Source: Rubripirellula reticaptiva
Lineage (GTDB): Bacteria; Planctomycetota; Planctomycetia; Pirellulales; Pirellulaceae
Assembly: GCF_007860175.1 (NCBI RefSeq)
Contig: NZ_SJPX01000004.1
Location: 248,001 to 312,000 of the forward strand
Direction: 5' to 3'
Length of the DNA stretch: 64,000 nucleotides
Part shown: in pieces, positions 1 to 8,713 of the stretch
How the letters are laid out: every line of letters begins with the position of its first letter
Numbering within the stretch: the stretch's first letter is position 1
The notes under the pieces: model-generated
Databases searched by the model: none
What the model saw: only the letters and a program-made list of their open reading frames with translations
Told to the model about the DNA's origin: nothing
Program-made: the position numbers and the translations under genes

Positions 1-3000
1 CATTGACCGTCAATACGAACGATGCATCCCTAAAGAGGCCCCCGATGTCGGTTGCTCGCACTATCACGTTGACGGTGGGTTCAGTATCGAAGGCCAACGA
101 TTCCGTGCTCTTTAGTTTCAGTTGGCCGGCAATGATTTCGAACCTTGCATCGTCAACGGACCAAGTGTGTAGGTCACCGGCATCGGGATCGATGGCTGTT
201 AGAGTCCCGACGAACGCCCCGGCTGCAGATTCCGCGACGCTCGAATTGTCGAGATTGATTCCGGTCGGCGCCTCGTTAGACGGACCGATGTTGACGTTAT
301 ACGACGCAGAGTCTTCTGGATTACCAGCGATCGCCGGGTCATCGATGCTGACGGTGACGTCAAGCGAGTCGTTGGTTTCAAAGTCCAGCGACGCGTTGGC
401 AATCAGTCGTAGTTCATTGCCGACAATTTCAAAACTCGCCGCATCGTCTCCCGACAACGTCAATGTTTCACTGCCAAGTCCATCGTCGCTGATCACGATC
501 GTAGCGATCACAATCGCCGTGCTGGTGTCGGTGTTTTCATCCAAGTTCGTGACGATTGGCGTCAGTGAGATCGACGGAGCTTCGTTGATGTCACCAACCG
601 TGATCGTATGGGCGGCGGAGTTGTCAGGGCTTCCGGGAATTGACGTGTCGTCGACGTCCACCGAGACATCAAGCGATGCATTCGATTCAAAGTTGAGCGA
701 TGCACCGGCGATCAGGCGAAGTTGATTACCGACGATTTCGAACATTGCCGCATCCGCGCCCGACAACGACAACGTTTCAGATCCCACCGAATCGTCCGTC
801 ACGGTGATGGTTGCCACGACGATCGCCGACGTGGTGTCGGTGTCTTCATCCAGGTTGGCAACCACCGGCGTGAGTGTGACGACGGGAGACTCGTTGATGT
901 TGTTGACGGTAACGGTGTAGTTCGCAGAATCATCTGGATTGCCAGCGATCGCCGGGTCATCGATGTTGACGGTGACGTCAAGTGAGTCGTTGGTTTCAAA
1001 GTCCAGCGATGCGTTGGCAATCACTCGTAGCTCATTGCCAACAATTTCAAACATCGCTGCATCGTTGCCCGACAACGTCAACGTTTCACTGCCCAGTGCA
1101 TCGTCGCTGATCACAATCGTGGCGATGGTGATGGCCGAGCTGGTGTCGGTGTTTTCATCCAAGTTCGTGACGATTGGCGTCAGTGAGATCGATGGAGCTT
1201 CGTTTTGGTCGGTTACGTCAATCGTCAGCGTTTCGTCGTAAATGTTCGTTGCCGAATCAATGACGCGGACGACGACGGAATACGAGCCTTGTCGTTCAAA
1301 GTCCACGATCCCATCGCTGAGAACAAGCTCATTGGATCCGTTGATTGTGAATTTTGTTTCATCGGCACCACCTACGACTACCCAAGTGAACGTTTCGCCA
1401 ACGTCAGAGTCGGTCGCGGTAAGCCCACCAAGGCTGATTCCAGCCGTCGTGTCAGTGTTCTCGGTCACCGAGAAAGTGTTTGGGGCGATGTCCGTGGGCG
1501 CAGCATTGGTGACTGTATAGAAGAGTTGTAGCTGCGGCGCCGATGCACCTTCGCTGCTGGAATACGTGTACGAGTTTCCGCTGGTGTTTTCGCTGCCGAG
1601 GATCAAACCATGGTTGACGGTTGATCCCATCACCCACTCTTGAACAAGTGTGGTGATGTTCCAGGCATGTTGACCGGTGGTGGTGGCGTTGAAGGTCGCG
1701 ACCGCAGTTGTGTCAAACGTGCCGCCGTTCCAAGTTGCCGTATTGGTTCGATTGTCCCAGCTAGGGAAACCAGTTGCACCGTCTTGGTTGCCTTGGACCC
1801 ATGACTCGGTGACTTCGTAGACACCGATGTCGAATACACCCGAGCCGGCGGTTGCTTGCATCGTTAAGTTTGCCCCGGTAATCGTGGCGCCGACCGGAAT
1901 GCTGCTGAAATCAAACTGCAATAGAATGCGTGAATCGCCGATGCTGCCGCCCAAATGGTCGATCACCAACGTTTCGGAGATTCCATAGTTGAAGTCGGAT
2001 TGGTTTTTGTTGAGATAAGTATCGTTCGACGGTGTGAGCACCTGGGTCGGAGTCTCGACTACATCGGTGATGGTCACGCTGTGACCGGCCGAATCGTCGG
2101 GCGATCCAGAAATCGTCGCGTCGTCGATTTCGACCGTGACGTTCAGCGTTGGATTGGTTTCAAAGTCAAGGTTTACGCCGGCTTTCAAACGAAGATCGTT
2201 TCCGACGATCTCAAAAAAGGCGGCGTCCAATCCCGACAGCGATAGCGTTTCGTTGCCCAGTGCATCGTCGGTGATGGTGATCGTTGCAACCACGATCGCC
2301 GAAGTCGTGTCGGTGTCTTCGCTCAAGGTTGTGATCACGGGGGTCAACGAAACGCTAGGCGCTTCGTTGACATCCGTGATCGTAAGGGTGTGCGAGGCCG
2401 TATCATCGGGGCTGCCGCCGACGGCCGGGTCATTGACGTTGACCGTGACATCAAGCGTGCTCTTGGTTTCAAAATCGAGCGCCGCGCCCGCGATCAGCCT
2501 TAGATCATTGCCGACGATTTCGAACAGTGACGCATCACTCCCCGACAGCGTTAAGGTATTGGTTCCCAAGGCATCATCGGTGACCGTGATCGTCGAGACG
2601 ACGATCGCCGATGTGGTATCCGTATCTTCAGCCAGTGTCGTTGTCGCGAGGCTCAGCGAAACGGTGGGAGCCTCGTTGATGTCGGTGACAGAAATGGTCA
2701 ACGTTTCGATGAATGGGTTTCCACTGGAATCGGTGACACGCACGTCGACCACATAGGAGGACTTCGTTTCGTAGTCGAGCACACCGTCGGTGAGGATCAA
2801 TTCGTTGTTGGATGCTCCGCCGATCGAGAAGCGAGCTTGATCAGCGCCTCCGACGACTGCCCAAGTAAAGGGGGCGCTCGAGTCCGCGTCGGTGGCTGAG
2901 AGTACGCCGATACTGTTTCCGCCCGTTGTGTTTGTGTTTTCGTTGACGGTGGAATTGGAAATCGCAATGTCGGTGGGCGCCAGGTTCACCGGCATGGAAA

Positions 3001-6000
3001 TGGTCAGCGTTGTCGTTGCAACTTCGCTGACCGAAATGCCGTCGTTGGCAACAAACGTGATGGTGCGACTGGTGCCAGTCGCCGGATTGATGCTGTTGTT
3101 GTAGGTGACGGTGCGAAGGACTTGCTGGTAGCGAGCTAACGTGTCCGAGCCTGAAAGCGTGAGCGTGCCAGCGGAGTAGTTTGCCGTGATTGAAGTGCCC
3201 GACGTATTCGCCGATAGCACTTCATTAGCGCCGTTTTGTCGATCAGTGATCTTGATCGTTAGCGATTGCAGATGGGTGCTGTCAAAGTCGATAATCGTGG
3301 CGTCCGTGTCGGCCACCGAGACCGCTCCGCCGCCATTGACAAAGGTTTGTGCAAAGTCATTGCCGGATGTTCCCGAACTGTTGTTCGCGTCAAGGTCTAG
3401 CGTTGGCGATTCAAGATGGAACTGACGCGAGAATACTCCACTGGTGTCTGTATTTCCGGATTGCGTGCCGTTTCCGCTCCACGTCACAACAAAGTTGTCC
3501 ATGTCTAGCATGGCGACGGATGCAAACTGTTGGTCGCCGGTGGTGCTGATGTTGACCTGCGAGGCGGCCGCGATTGCGCCGCTGTCCGCGTCGTATCGGC
3601 GGAACTTCACTGAACTTCCGTCTCCGTCGCCGTTATCGTCGCCATGATAAACGACAACGAAGTCGCCATTGTCAGCCATCGCAATCGACGGTTGCGTGTT
3701 GTCCGAACTAAATGACTGGTTGCTCACTTGGAAAAGTGACAATCGCTCGGTTCCATCGGTGTTGAAAGAACGTCCCCACACACCGGCGCCTAGTCCAACT
3801 AGTCCGTTGGTTCGGTAGACGACCACGGCCCGACCAAGCGAGTCGATCGCAACAGTTGGCCCCATCGCTGGGGCCACGTTACTGTCAACCATGACGTCGT
3901 CATGGAGAGCTGTTCCACCGGCGGCAAAATGGCGAACATAGATTTCGCCTGCGGATTCCCAAGCGATCGCAAATTGTCCGCTGTCGTTGATGGCGACACT
4001 GGCTTCATTTTCGTCGCCAAGATCGTCAAAGTTGGCGCGTATTTCGGTGCCGTCGATCGCGGTCCCGTTTGCGTTGAATCGACGATAGAAAATTCCGTCG
4101 GTCTCACCAACGCCGTTGCCTTCCCAGGCGACGATGAAGTCACCGCTGCCGTTGACGGCAATGCTTGAGTTGGATTGGGTGCCACTTGTTGTGGTGTTGA
4201 CCACGAAGTTGGCGCCGAGGGCGTTTCCGCTGGCGTCAAAGCGTTGGGCGTACACGTCTTGCGGTAAATCGAGGGCGTCGGTCAGCGTCCAGGTCACGAC
4301 AAAGCTGCCGTCGTCGGCGGAACCGACGCGTGCCCATTTTTGATTGTTTGCTGGTAAGTCGGCGACGGTGATCTCGCCTGTTAACGCCATACCGGATGAA
4401 TCAAAACGTCTCGCGTAGACGCCCCAACCGTCACCGTCTTGATTTAGACTTGACCACACGACGACATAGCTGCCGTCGTCTGCCATCGCGACGGATTGTT
4501 GGCTTCCCCGATCCTGGCCGCTTGTCTCTTGCGTTGAACTGGTTGTGGTGTTGACGCGGAATTCAGAAGTCGAACTCAGTTCACGTAGTTCAAATGCGCC
4601 GATATCAACCAGCGAGCTTCGTTCGACGCCACGCTGGTCATTGGTCGGTGCGCCCGTGGTGGTTCCTGCGTTGTAGGCAAGACTGGACGTTGTGATCGCG
4701 TGCGTCTTTCCAAAGCCGCCATTGTCGGTGAGTGAGCCCAGGTTCGCGCTCGAACCGACGATGTCGCTTCCAACGAATCCGCTGCCCCCCGTGACGTCTT
4801 GGATCAGGTTGAAGCCGAGGCTGTTAAATGAGCCCTGAACGTCTGCGTTCGCCGAGGATGCGGAGTTGTTCGAGATGATGGTGTTAACGATGCTGGTCGA
4901 TCCGCCTTGTCGACGAATGCCGCCGCCGCTGCCGCCGTTGTTGAAGGCGATTGTCGAGTTCGTGATCGACGTGGTGCCGGTACTGTAGACGCCCCCACCG
5001 GACGAGAACGCGTTGTTGCCGCCGAGCGTAGCGTTGCTCATGTCCAGCGTCCCGGAATTGTAAATACCGCCACCTGAACCCGCTTGGTTTCCGCTGATCG
5101 TTACTCTCAGTAGGCTTGCGGTCCCGTCCAGGTCGATCCCACCGCCTCGCGTGGTCCCGCCGTCGCCGTTGTTTTGGATCACGACATCGGTAAGGTTGAG
5201 CGTGGCACTGGTGTTGACATAGATCCCAGCGCCAAACGCACCTCGGTTGCTCTGCACGGCTACGCGATTTAGGTTGACCGTGCCGTCCTCGATGTAAACG
5301 GCACCACCGTTACCGGTTGTGAATCCGTTTTGAATTGTCAATTCCGAAAACGCAACGGTCGCGGAGACGTTGTCAATGTGAAAAACTCGGTCTTGGGCAC
5401 CGCCATCGATGATCGTATTGCCGGCGCCGTTACCGATAATGGTAAGACTCTTGTTGATATCCAAGTCACCGGTAAGTGTGCTGTTTTCGCCTGTGCCGGA
5501 AATCGCTAGGACATACGTTCCGGTCCCCAGGACGATCGTATCGCCGCTGCTTGCAGCAATGATTGCTTCGCGCAGAGATGTCACGCCATCGCTGCCATTG
5601 ATCGTGTCGGCAAATGTGGTGACCGTGATGGTGCTGAGTTTTCCTAGCCAGTCCTGTTGCAGTTGGGCGCTGGTCGCGATTTCGGTTTCGATCGAACCGG
5701 TCGCGAATTCCAAATTCCAGTTGCCGCCAAACGAGGCGTGTCCCGTATCGTCGTCGCTGGCGGCGACATCGGCTTCGGTTAAGGTGCCAATCGCGTCGAT
5801 CAGATAGCGACCATCTTCGGTTGCCGCCAAGTCGCAACCATAAATCAGAATGTCAGCGCTGGACGTCAATGCCGATTGCCATAAAGCAATCTGCGACGCA
5901 TGCGCAGCAAGGTTGTTCGATCCAAGCGAAACGTTTCCAAGACGCACTGCGCCGTTTTCGGCGTGCGAGAACAGGTGCAGTGACGAGACTTCGCTGCGTC

Positions 6001-6439
6001 CGTCTAGGATTTCGTTGATCTGGTCGATGCCATCGCGATCGGCTTCCAGAACAAAGACTTCATAATTCTTTTCCGACGCACCAAGATCGTCCAAGATCTG
6101 ATCGATGTTGGCAACATCCGAATTGATAAAGACGAGTTCAGTGGGCTGCGACGTATCCGATGCGGCCAGCTGTGCGATCGAGACCGATTCGGCTGTGGCG
6201 GACTCGTCGGACTGTTCTGGCTCGACTTCCATCACCATTGCGGCTTGGTCTTGGCCGTCCATGGCGCTGAAGTCGATTGGCGTGGCGCTGAACAGAATGC
6301 GAGGTTCAAGGCTGCTCAAACGCAATTGGGGACCAAGGCCGCAGCGACGCTGGGGACGAGCGAACAAACGGGTTCCCCGTGTGCTCCATTCGTCGATGGA
6401 CATAAGCCATCGTCGCCAATCGTTCTGTCGTTTTGCCAT
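1..6439 (-). CDS. Giant LEPR/DUF4347 cadherin-like surface protein (3' end outside window)
   Basis: The frame is open from the ATG at 6439 to the left edge: 2146 codons with no stop. Residues 44-51 read LEPRILFS, the planctomycete LEPR signature. A DUF4347 domain follows at about 100-245. A CSLREA-type right-handed beta-helix region runs from about 265 to 620 (TSLREAI near 286, then many short N/G-rich coils). Propeller-like repeats of the type VAMADDGSYVVVW occupy about 630-1000. Next come a VCBS/cadherin-like stretch, two 103-residue cadherin-like units, a DNRLRE domain (about 1463-1643, with SRILLQFDFSSIP), another cadherin-like unit, three more 103-residue units and a further unit cut by the edge. 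The domains predict a very large, calcium-dependent, surface-attached or secreted adhesin. Its exact role is unknown. It is divergent from the TolC/SecA-like cluster. The start gives MAKRQ, which resembles the MAKTR start of the giant protein at 28376-50755. Confidence 0.9.
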   Translation of the reverse strand, partial: MAKRQNDWRRWLMSIDEWSTRGTRLFARPQRRCGLGPQLRLSSLEPRILFSATPIDFSAMDGQDQAAMVMEVEPEQSDESATAESVSIAQLAASDTSQPTELVFINSDVANIDQILDDLGASEKNYEVFVLEADRDGIDQINEILDGRSEVSSLHLFSHAENGAVRLGNVSLGSNNLAAHASQIALWQSALTSSADILIYGCDLAATEDGRYLIDAIGTLTEADVAASDDDTGHASFGGNWNLEFATGSIETEIATSAQLQQDWLGKLSTITVTTFADTINGSDGVTSLREAIIAASSGDTIVLGTGTYVLAISGTGENSTLTGDLDINKSLTIIGNGAGNTIIDGGAQDRVFHIDNVSATVAFSELTIQNGFTTGNGGAVYIEDGTVNLNRVAVQSNRGAFGAGIYVNTSATLNLTDVVIQNNGDGGTTRGGGIDLDGTASLLRVTISGNQAGSGGGIYNSGTLDMSNATLGGNNAFSSGGGVYSTGTTSITNSTIAFNNGGSGGGIRRQGGSTSIVNTIISNNSASSANADVQGSFNSLGFNLIQDVTGGSGFVGSDIVGSSANLGSLTDNGGFGKTHAITTSSLAYNAGTTTGAPTNDQRGVERSSLVDIGAFELRELSSTSEFRVNTTTSSTQETSGQDRGSQQSVAMADDGSYVVVWSSLNQDGDGWGVYARRFDSSGMALTGEITVADLPANNQKWARVGSADDGSFVVTWTLTDALDLPQDVYAQRFDASGNALGANFVVNTTTSGTQSNSSIAVNGSGDFIVAWEGNGVGETDGIFYRRFNANGTAIDGTEIRANFDDLGDENEASVAINDSGQFAIAWESAGEIYVRHFAAGGTALHDDVMVDSNVAPAMGPTVAIDSLGRAVVVYRTNGLVGLGAGVWGRSFNTDGTERLSLFQVSNQSFSSDNTQPSIAMADNGDFVVVYHGDDNGDGDGSSVKFRRYDADSGAIAAASQVNISTTGDQQFASVAMLDMDNFVVTWSGNGTQSGNTDTSGVFSRQFHLESPTLDLDANNSSGTSGNDFAQTFVNGGGAVSVADTDATIIDFDSTHLQSLTIKITDRQNGANEVLSANTSGTSITANYSAGTLTLSGSDTLARYQQVLRTVTYNNSINPATGTSRTITFVANDGISVSEVATTTLTISMPVNLAPTDIAISNSTVNENTNTTGGNSIGVLSATDADSSAPFTWAVVGGADQARFSIGGASNNELILTDGVLDYETKSSYVVDVRVTDSSGNPFIETLTISVTDINEAPTVSLSLATTTLAEDTDTTSAIVVSTITVTDDALGTNTLTLSGSDASLFEIVGNDLRLIAGAALDFETKSTLDVTVNVNDPAVGGSPDDTASHTLTITDVNEAPSVSLTPVITTLSEDTDTTSAIVVATITITDDALGNETLSLSGLDAAFFEIVGNDLRLKAGVNLDFETNPTLNVTVEIDDATISGSPDDSAGHSVTITDVVETPTQVLTPSNDTYLNKNQSDFNYGISETLVIDHLGGSIGDSRILLQFDFSSIPVGATITGANLTMQATAGSGVFDIGVYEVTESWVQGNQDGATGFPSWDNRTNTATWNGGTFDTTAVATFNATTTGQHAWNITTLVQEWVMGSTVNHGLILGSENTSGNSYTYSSSEGASAPQLQLFYTVTNAAPTDIAPNTFSVTENTDTTAGISLGGLTATDSDVGETFTWVVVGGADETKFTINGSNELVLSDGIVDFERQGSYSVVVRVIDSATNIYDETLTIDVTDQNEAPSISLTPIVTNLDENTDTSSAITIATIVISDDALGSETLTLSGNDAAMFEIVGNELRVIANASLDFETNDSLDVTVNIDDPAIAGNPDDSANYTVTVNNINESPVVTLTPVVANLDEDTDTTSAIVVATITVTDDSVGSETLSLSGADAAMFEIVGNQLRLIAGASLNFESNASLDVSVDVDDTSIPGSPDNSAAHTITVGDINEAPSISLTPIVTNLDENTDTSTAIVIATIVISDDGLGSETLTLSGDDAASFEIVGNELRLIANASLDFETNDSLDVTVSIDDPAIAGNPEDSASYNVNIGPSNEAPTGINLDNSSVAESAAGAFVGTLTAIDPDAGDLHTWSVDDARFEIIAGQLKLKSTESLAFDTEPTVNVIVRATDIGGLFRDASFVLTVN
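278..1204 (-). repeat. Three tandem 309-bp (103-aa) cadherin-like repeats
   Basis: The Asn codon of the recurring NEAP/NESP motif ends at 277, 586, 895 and 1204, exactly 309 bp apart, so this stretch is three complete in-frame units. Each unit carries the same signposts: NLDE.TDT.SAI, then SDD or TDD, GSETL.LSG, DAA.FEIVGN, and a DPAI.G-type stretch before the next NEAP. Units 1 and 3 are more alike at DNA level than either is to the middle one. Exact unit length with some divergence suggests duplication followed by selection for spacing. Confidence 0.9.
2060..2677 (-). repeat. Second array: two 309-bp cadherin-like repeats
   Basis: Two further 103-residue units of the same family (TLSEDTDTTSAIVVATI, then NETLSLSG, DAAFFEIVGNDLRLKAG). 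The conserved Asn codon falls at 2366-2368 and 2675-2677, and the equivalent position at 2057-2059 has become Val. The units are separated from the 278-1204 array by a DNRLRE domain and one divergent unit. Confidence 0.85.
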
Positions 6440-6736
6440 CGCGTTCGAGTCAGTTCGTTTTTCAGGCGTGATACTTTACTGTCCGAGGGAAATGTAGGAG
6501 CTTCTAGCGGTCACGCTGTTTTCAATCCGGCGAATCAACCCAAAACCTTGCCCAACCGGAATCGCCGCGAGAGACTTTTCGGATCAAAACGGTTGTATGA
6601 CACGTTTGTTGACCAAACGGATTGAAGTGAATGCGGTGAGTTTGCCGATTGACACGATTATGCACTCGTCCTGCATGGACTATGGCTGCTGATGCGCCGG
6701 CCCGATGGACCGGGAAACGTTGACTGGGAAACGGAC
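6440..6736. other. Divergent intergenic region between giant LEPR gene and tolC-like gene
   Basis: About 300 bp separate the two divergent starts, so both promoters should lie here. A TTGACA hexamer is present at 6649-6654 on the plus strand, but no convincing -10 hexamer sits 16-18 bp beyond it. No palindrome or RNA gene was recognised. Several short frames are open here but none looks like a protein. Confidence 0.4.
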
Positions 6737-8713
6737 GTGAAACTACGGAATTGCTGCAAACCGCTACTCTTTGCCATCGGTTCGATGGTTGTGGTAGCGA
6801 CTGCGCATCCGAGCACGGCCCAGACGCCACAGCAGCCAGAGATTCAACGCACAGGCACACCCCAGCCGATTTCGATCGCGACGTTGCAAAAGGTTTGGGA
6901 GACATCGTCGACGCCGATCATGGTCCCGCCATCATCCCTGTCGCGTTCGATGTCATCATTCGATGACATTCCTCCACCGATCAGCCACGGACCTTTCGAC
7001 GGCCAACTTCATTCGTATCGCGCCCGTGCCTATGGGATTCCCGACTCGCCTGAACCGATCGATGCTCAAGTCATCGAACAAAATCCGTATTCGGTCGTCT
7101 CGCTGGAAAACTGGTGGGATCCCTTACTGGCGGGTCCGCTTGGGATCGCACCGCAGACCATGCAAGTTGACGTTGGCGGGCTAGCGCAGACCGCCATCGC
7201 GTCGTCGCCATACATTCGCGGGATTTTGACGCAGCCGCACATCCGTCAAAACGATTTGGTCATTGCCGATGCCAACTTTGACACGCTCGCATTCGTTGAG
7301 GGCAAGTTCGCTGACACCAGCGACCCGATTGGAAGCTTGCTTACGACCGGTAACGCATTTGGTCGTTACCGAGACCAAACCTTCTCTTCGTCGATGGGGC
7401 TACGAAAGAAGGGGCACGCGGGGACTCAATTCGAGTTGATCCAGCGAGGCGGATTTCAAGACAACAACTCGACCTTTTTGGTCCCTAATCCACAGGGGAC
7501 GACGAGGCTGGAAGTGAACGTCACTCAGCCGTTGATGAAAGATCGCGGTCGAGCAGTCAATGATATTCGTGTGCTGCTGGCTCGGATTGATGTTCAAATC
7601 GCCACGAGCGAAGTTCGCAGCAGTCTGGAAAGTCATCTGGTTGACGTCTCGGCAGCCTACTGGAATCTGTACCAATCGCGTGCCCAGTGGTTGCAGCGAA
7701 GCCGGTTGCTAGCCAATGCGTCCGAGCTCTCCGAGATTCTTCGTGCTCGAGGCGAAGTCGATGCATTCAAACGACAGATTCTTCGCGCCGATGCGGCCGT
7801 TGCTAGCCGTCGTGCGGACTTGGTCCGTAGCGAAACGGAAATTCGCAACGCGCAGGCACAGTTACGATTGCTGACCGGTGATCCGCAGTTGCTGCAAACC
7901 AACCGCTGGGAACTGTTGCCGTCGGAACGTCCATTGGTCGAAGCCGTCACGTTGTCGACCCGACAAGCGACCATCACGGCGCTTGATAATCGCACGGACA
8001 TTGCCGAGTCAATTCGCAAAGTTCAAGCGACCTCGGCAGGGGTTGGCGTGGCCAAGAACCAAGTCTTGCCGCGTTTGGATTTGATTCTTAGCACTTATGT
8101 CGCGGGACTGGATACGAATTCAAACACCTTTGGTGCATTTGAGAATCAGTTTTCAACCGGCAGGCCAAGTTTTGCTGCAGGGTTGCTGTTTGAACGTCCC
8201 GTTGGCAATCGCGCGGCCGAAGCACGACTGAACCGGAATCGATGGGAACTGACTCGATCGATTTTTGAATTTCAACAGGCCGCCGAAACAGCGTTTACCG
8301 AAGTCGAAGTGGCGGTTCGCGAAACGCATACGGCGTTCAATGAAATGATCGCCAAAAAGCAGGCCATCGACGCAGCCAATCGCGAGGTTGACTATCTGAA
8401 GCAGCGTTGGCAGTGGCTGCCCGATCCGAACGAGTCGGCGGTTCTGCTGATCGAAGATTTGCTTGACGCGCAAGAACGTCTGACGGACGAAGAAGAATCG
8501 TTCGTTAGAGCACAGGTCGCCTATGCGCTTTCGTGGGTCCAACTGCGACGGTCGATGGGCGTGCTGCTGCGTTTTGACGGCGCAGGTATAAACGGAGTTC
8601 CCGACGAAGCGATCCAGGACGGCATGATTGCCGAGGAATTGCTTTGCGACCCCGTGGATTCAAGCGAATTGGAATCAGGCGAAATTGTCTCGGACGAGGT
8701 GATTTCGCAATGA
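6737..8713 (+). CDS. TolC-like outer-membrane efflux protein
   Basis: Predicted to form a trimeric outer-membrane channel with a periplasmic tunnel, taking substrate from HlyD-type adaptors. With the GTG at 6737 the protein has 658 residues and begins with a clean signal peptide, cleaved near STA-Q at 28/29. GGGAAA lies about 8 nt upstream. An upstream in-frame ATG at 6692 would put charged residues ahead of the signal, so the GTG is preferred. The long helical regions of outer-membrane efflux proteins are visible: AAYWNLYQSRAQW, an Ala/Arg/Glu-rich coil, GVGVAKNQVLPRLDL, then FERPVGNRAAEARLNR. It is longer than typical TolC (about 450-500) because of roughly 200 extra N-terminal residues. 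Its stop overlaps the next start (ATGA at 8710-8713), indicating coupling to the SecA-like gene. Confidence 0.88.
   Translation: MKLRNCCKPLLFAIGSMVVVATAHPSTAQTPQQPEIQRTGTPQPISIATLQKVWETSSTPIMVPPSSLSRSMSSFDDIPPPISHGPFDGQLHSYRARAYGIPDSPEPIDAQVIEQNPYSVVSLENWWDPLLAGPLGIAPQTMQVDVGGLAQTAIASSPYIRGILTQPHIRQNDLVIADANFDTLAFVEGKFADTSDPIGSLLTTGNAFGRYRDQTFSSSMGLRKKGHAGTQFELIQRGGFQDNNSTFLVPNPQGTTRLEVNVTQPLMKDRGRAVNDIRVLLARIDVQIATSEVRSSLESHLVDVSAAYWNLYQSRAQWLQRSRLLANASELSEILRARGEVDAFKRQILRADAAVASRRADLVRSETEIRNAQAQLRLLTGDPQLLQTNRWELLPSERPLVEAVTLSTRQATITALDNRTDIAESIRKVQATSAGVGVAKNQVLPRLDLILSTYVAGLDTNSNTFGAFENQFSTGRPSFAAGLLFERPVGNRAAEARLNRNRWELTRSIFEFQQAAETAFTEVEVAVRETHTAFNEMIAKKQAIDAANREVDYLKQRWQWLPDPNESAVLLIEDLLDAQERLTDEEESFVRAQVAYALSWVQLRRSMGVLLRFDGAGINGVPDEAIQDGMIAEELLCDPVDSSELESGEIVSDEVISQ

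Noticed and set aside
3-725. 240-residue plus-strand open frame at the left edge
   Set aside because: It is antisense to the cadherin-like repeats; its Ser/Ala/Val-rich text repeats in the same 309-bp rhythm as the real minus-strand gene.
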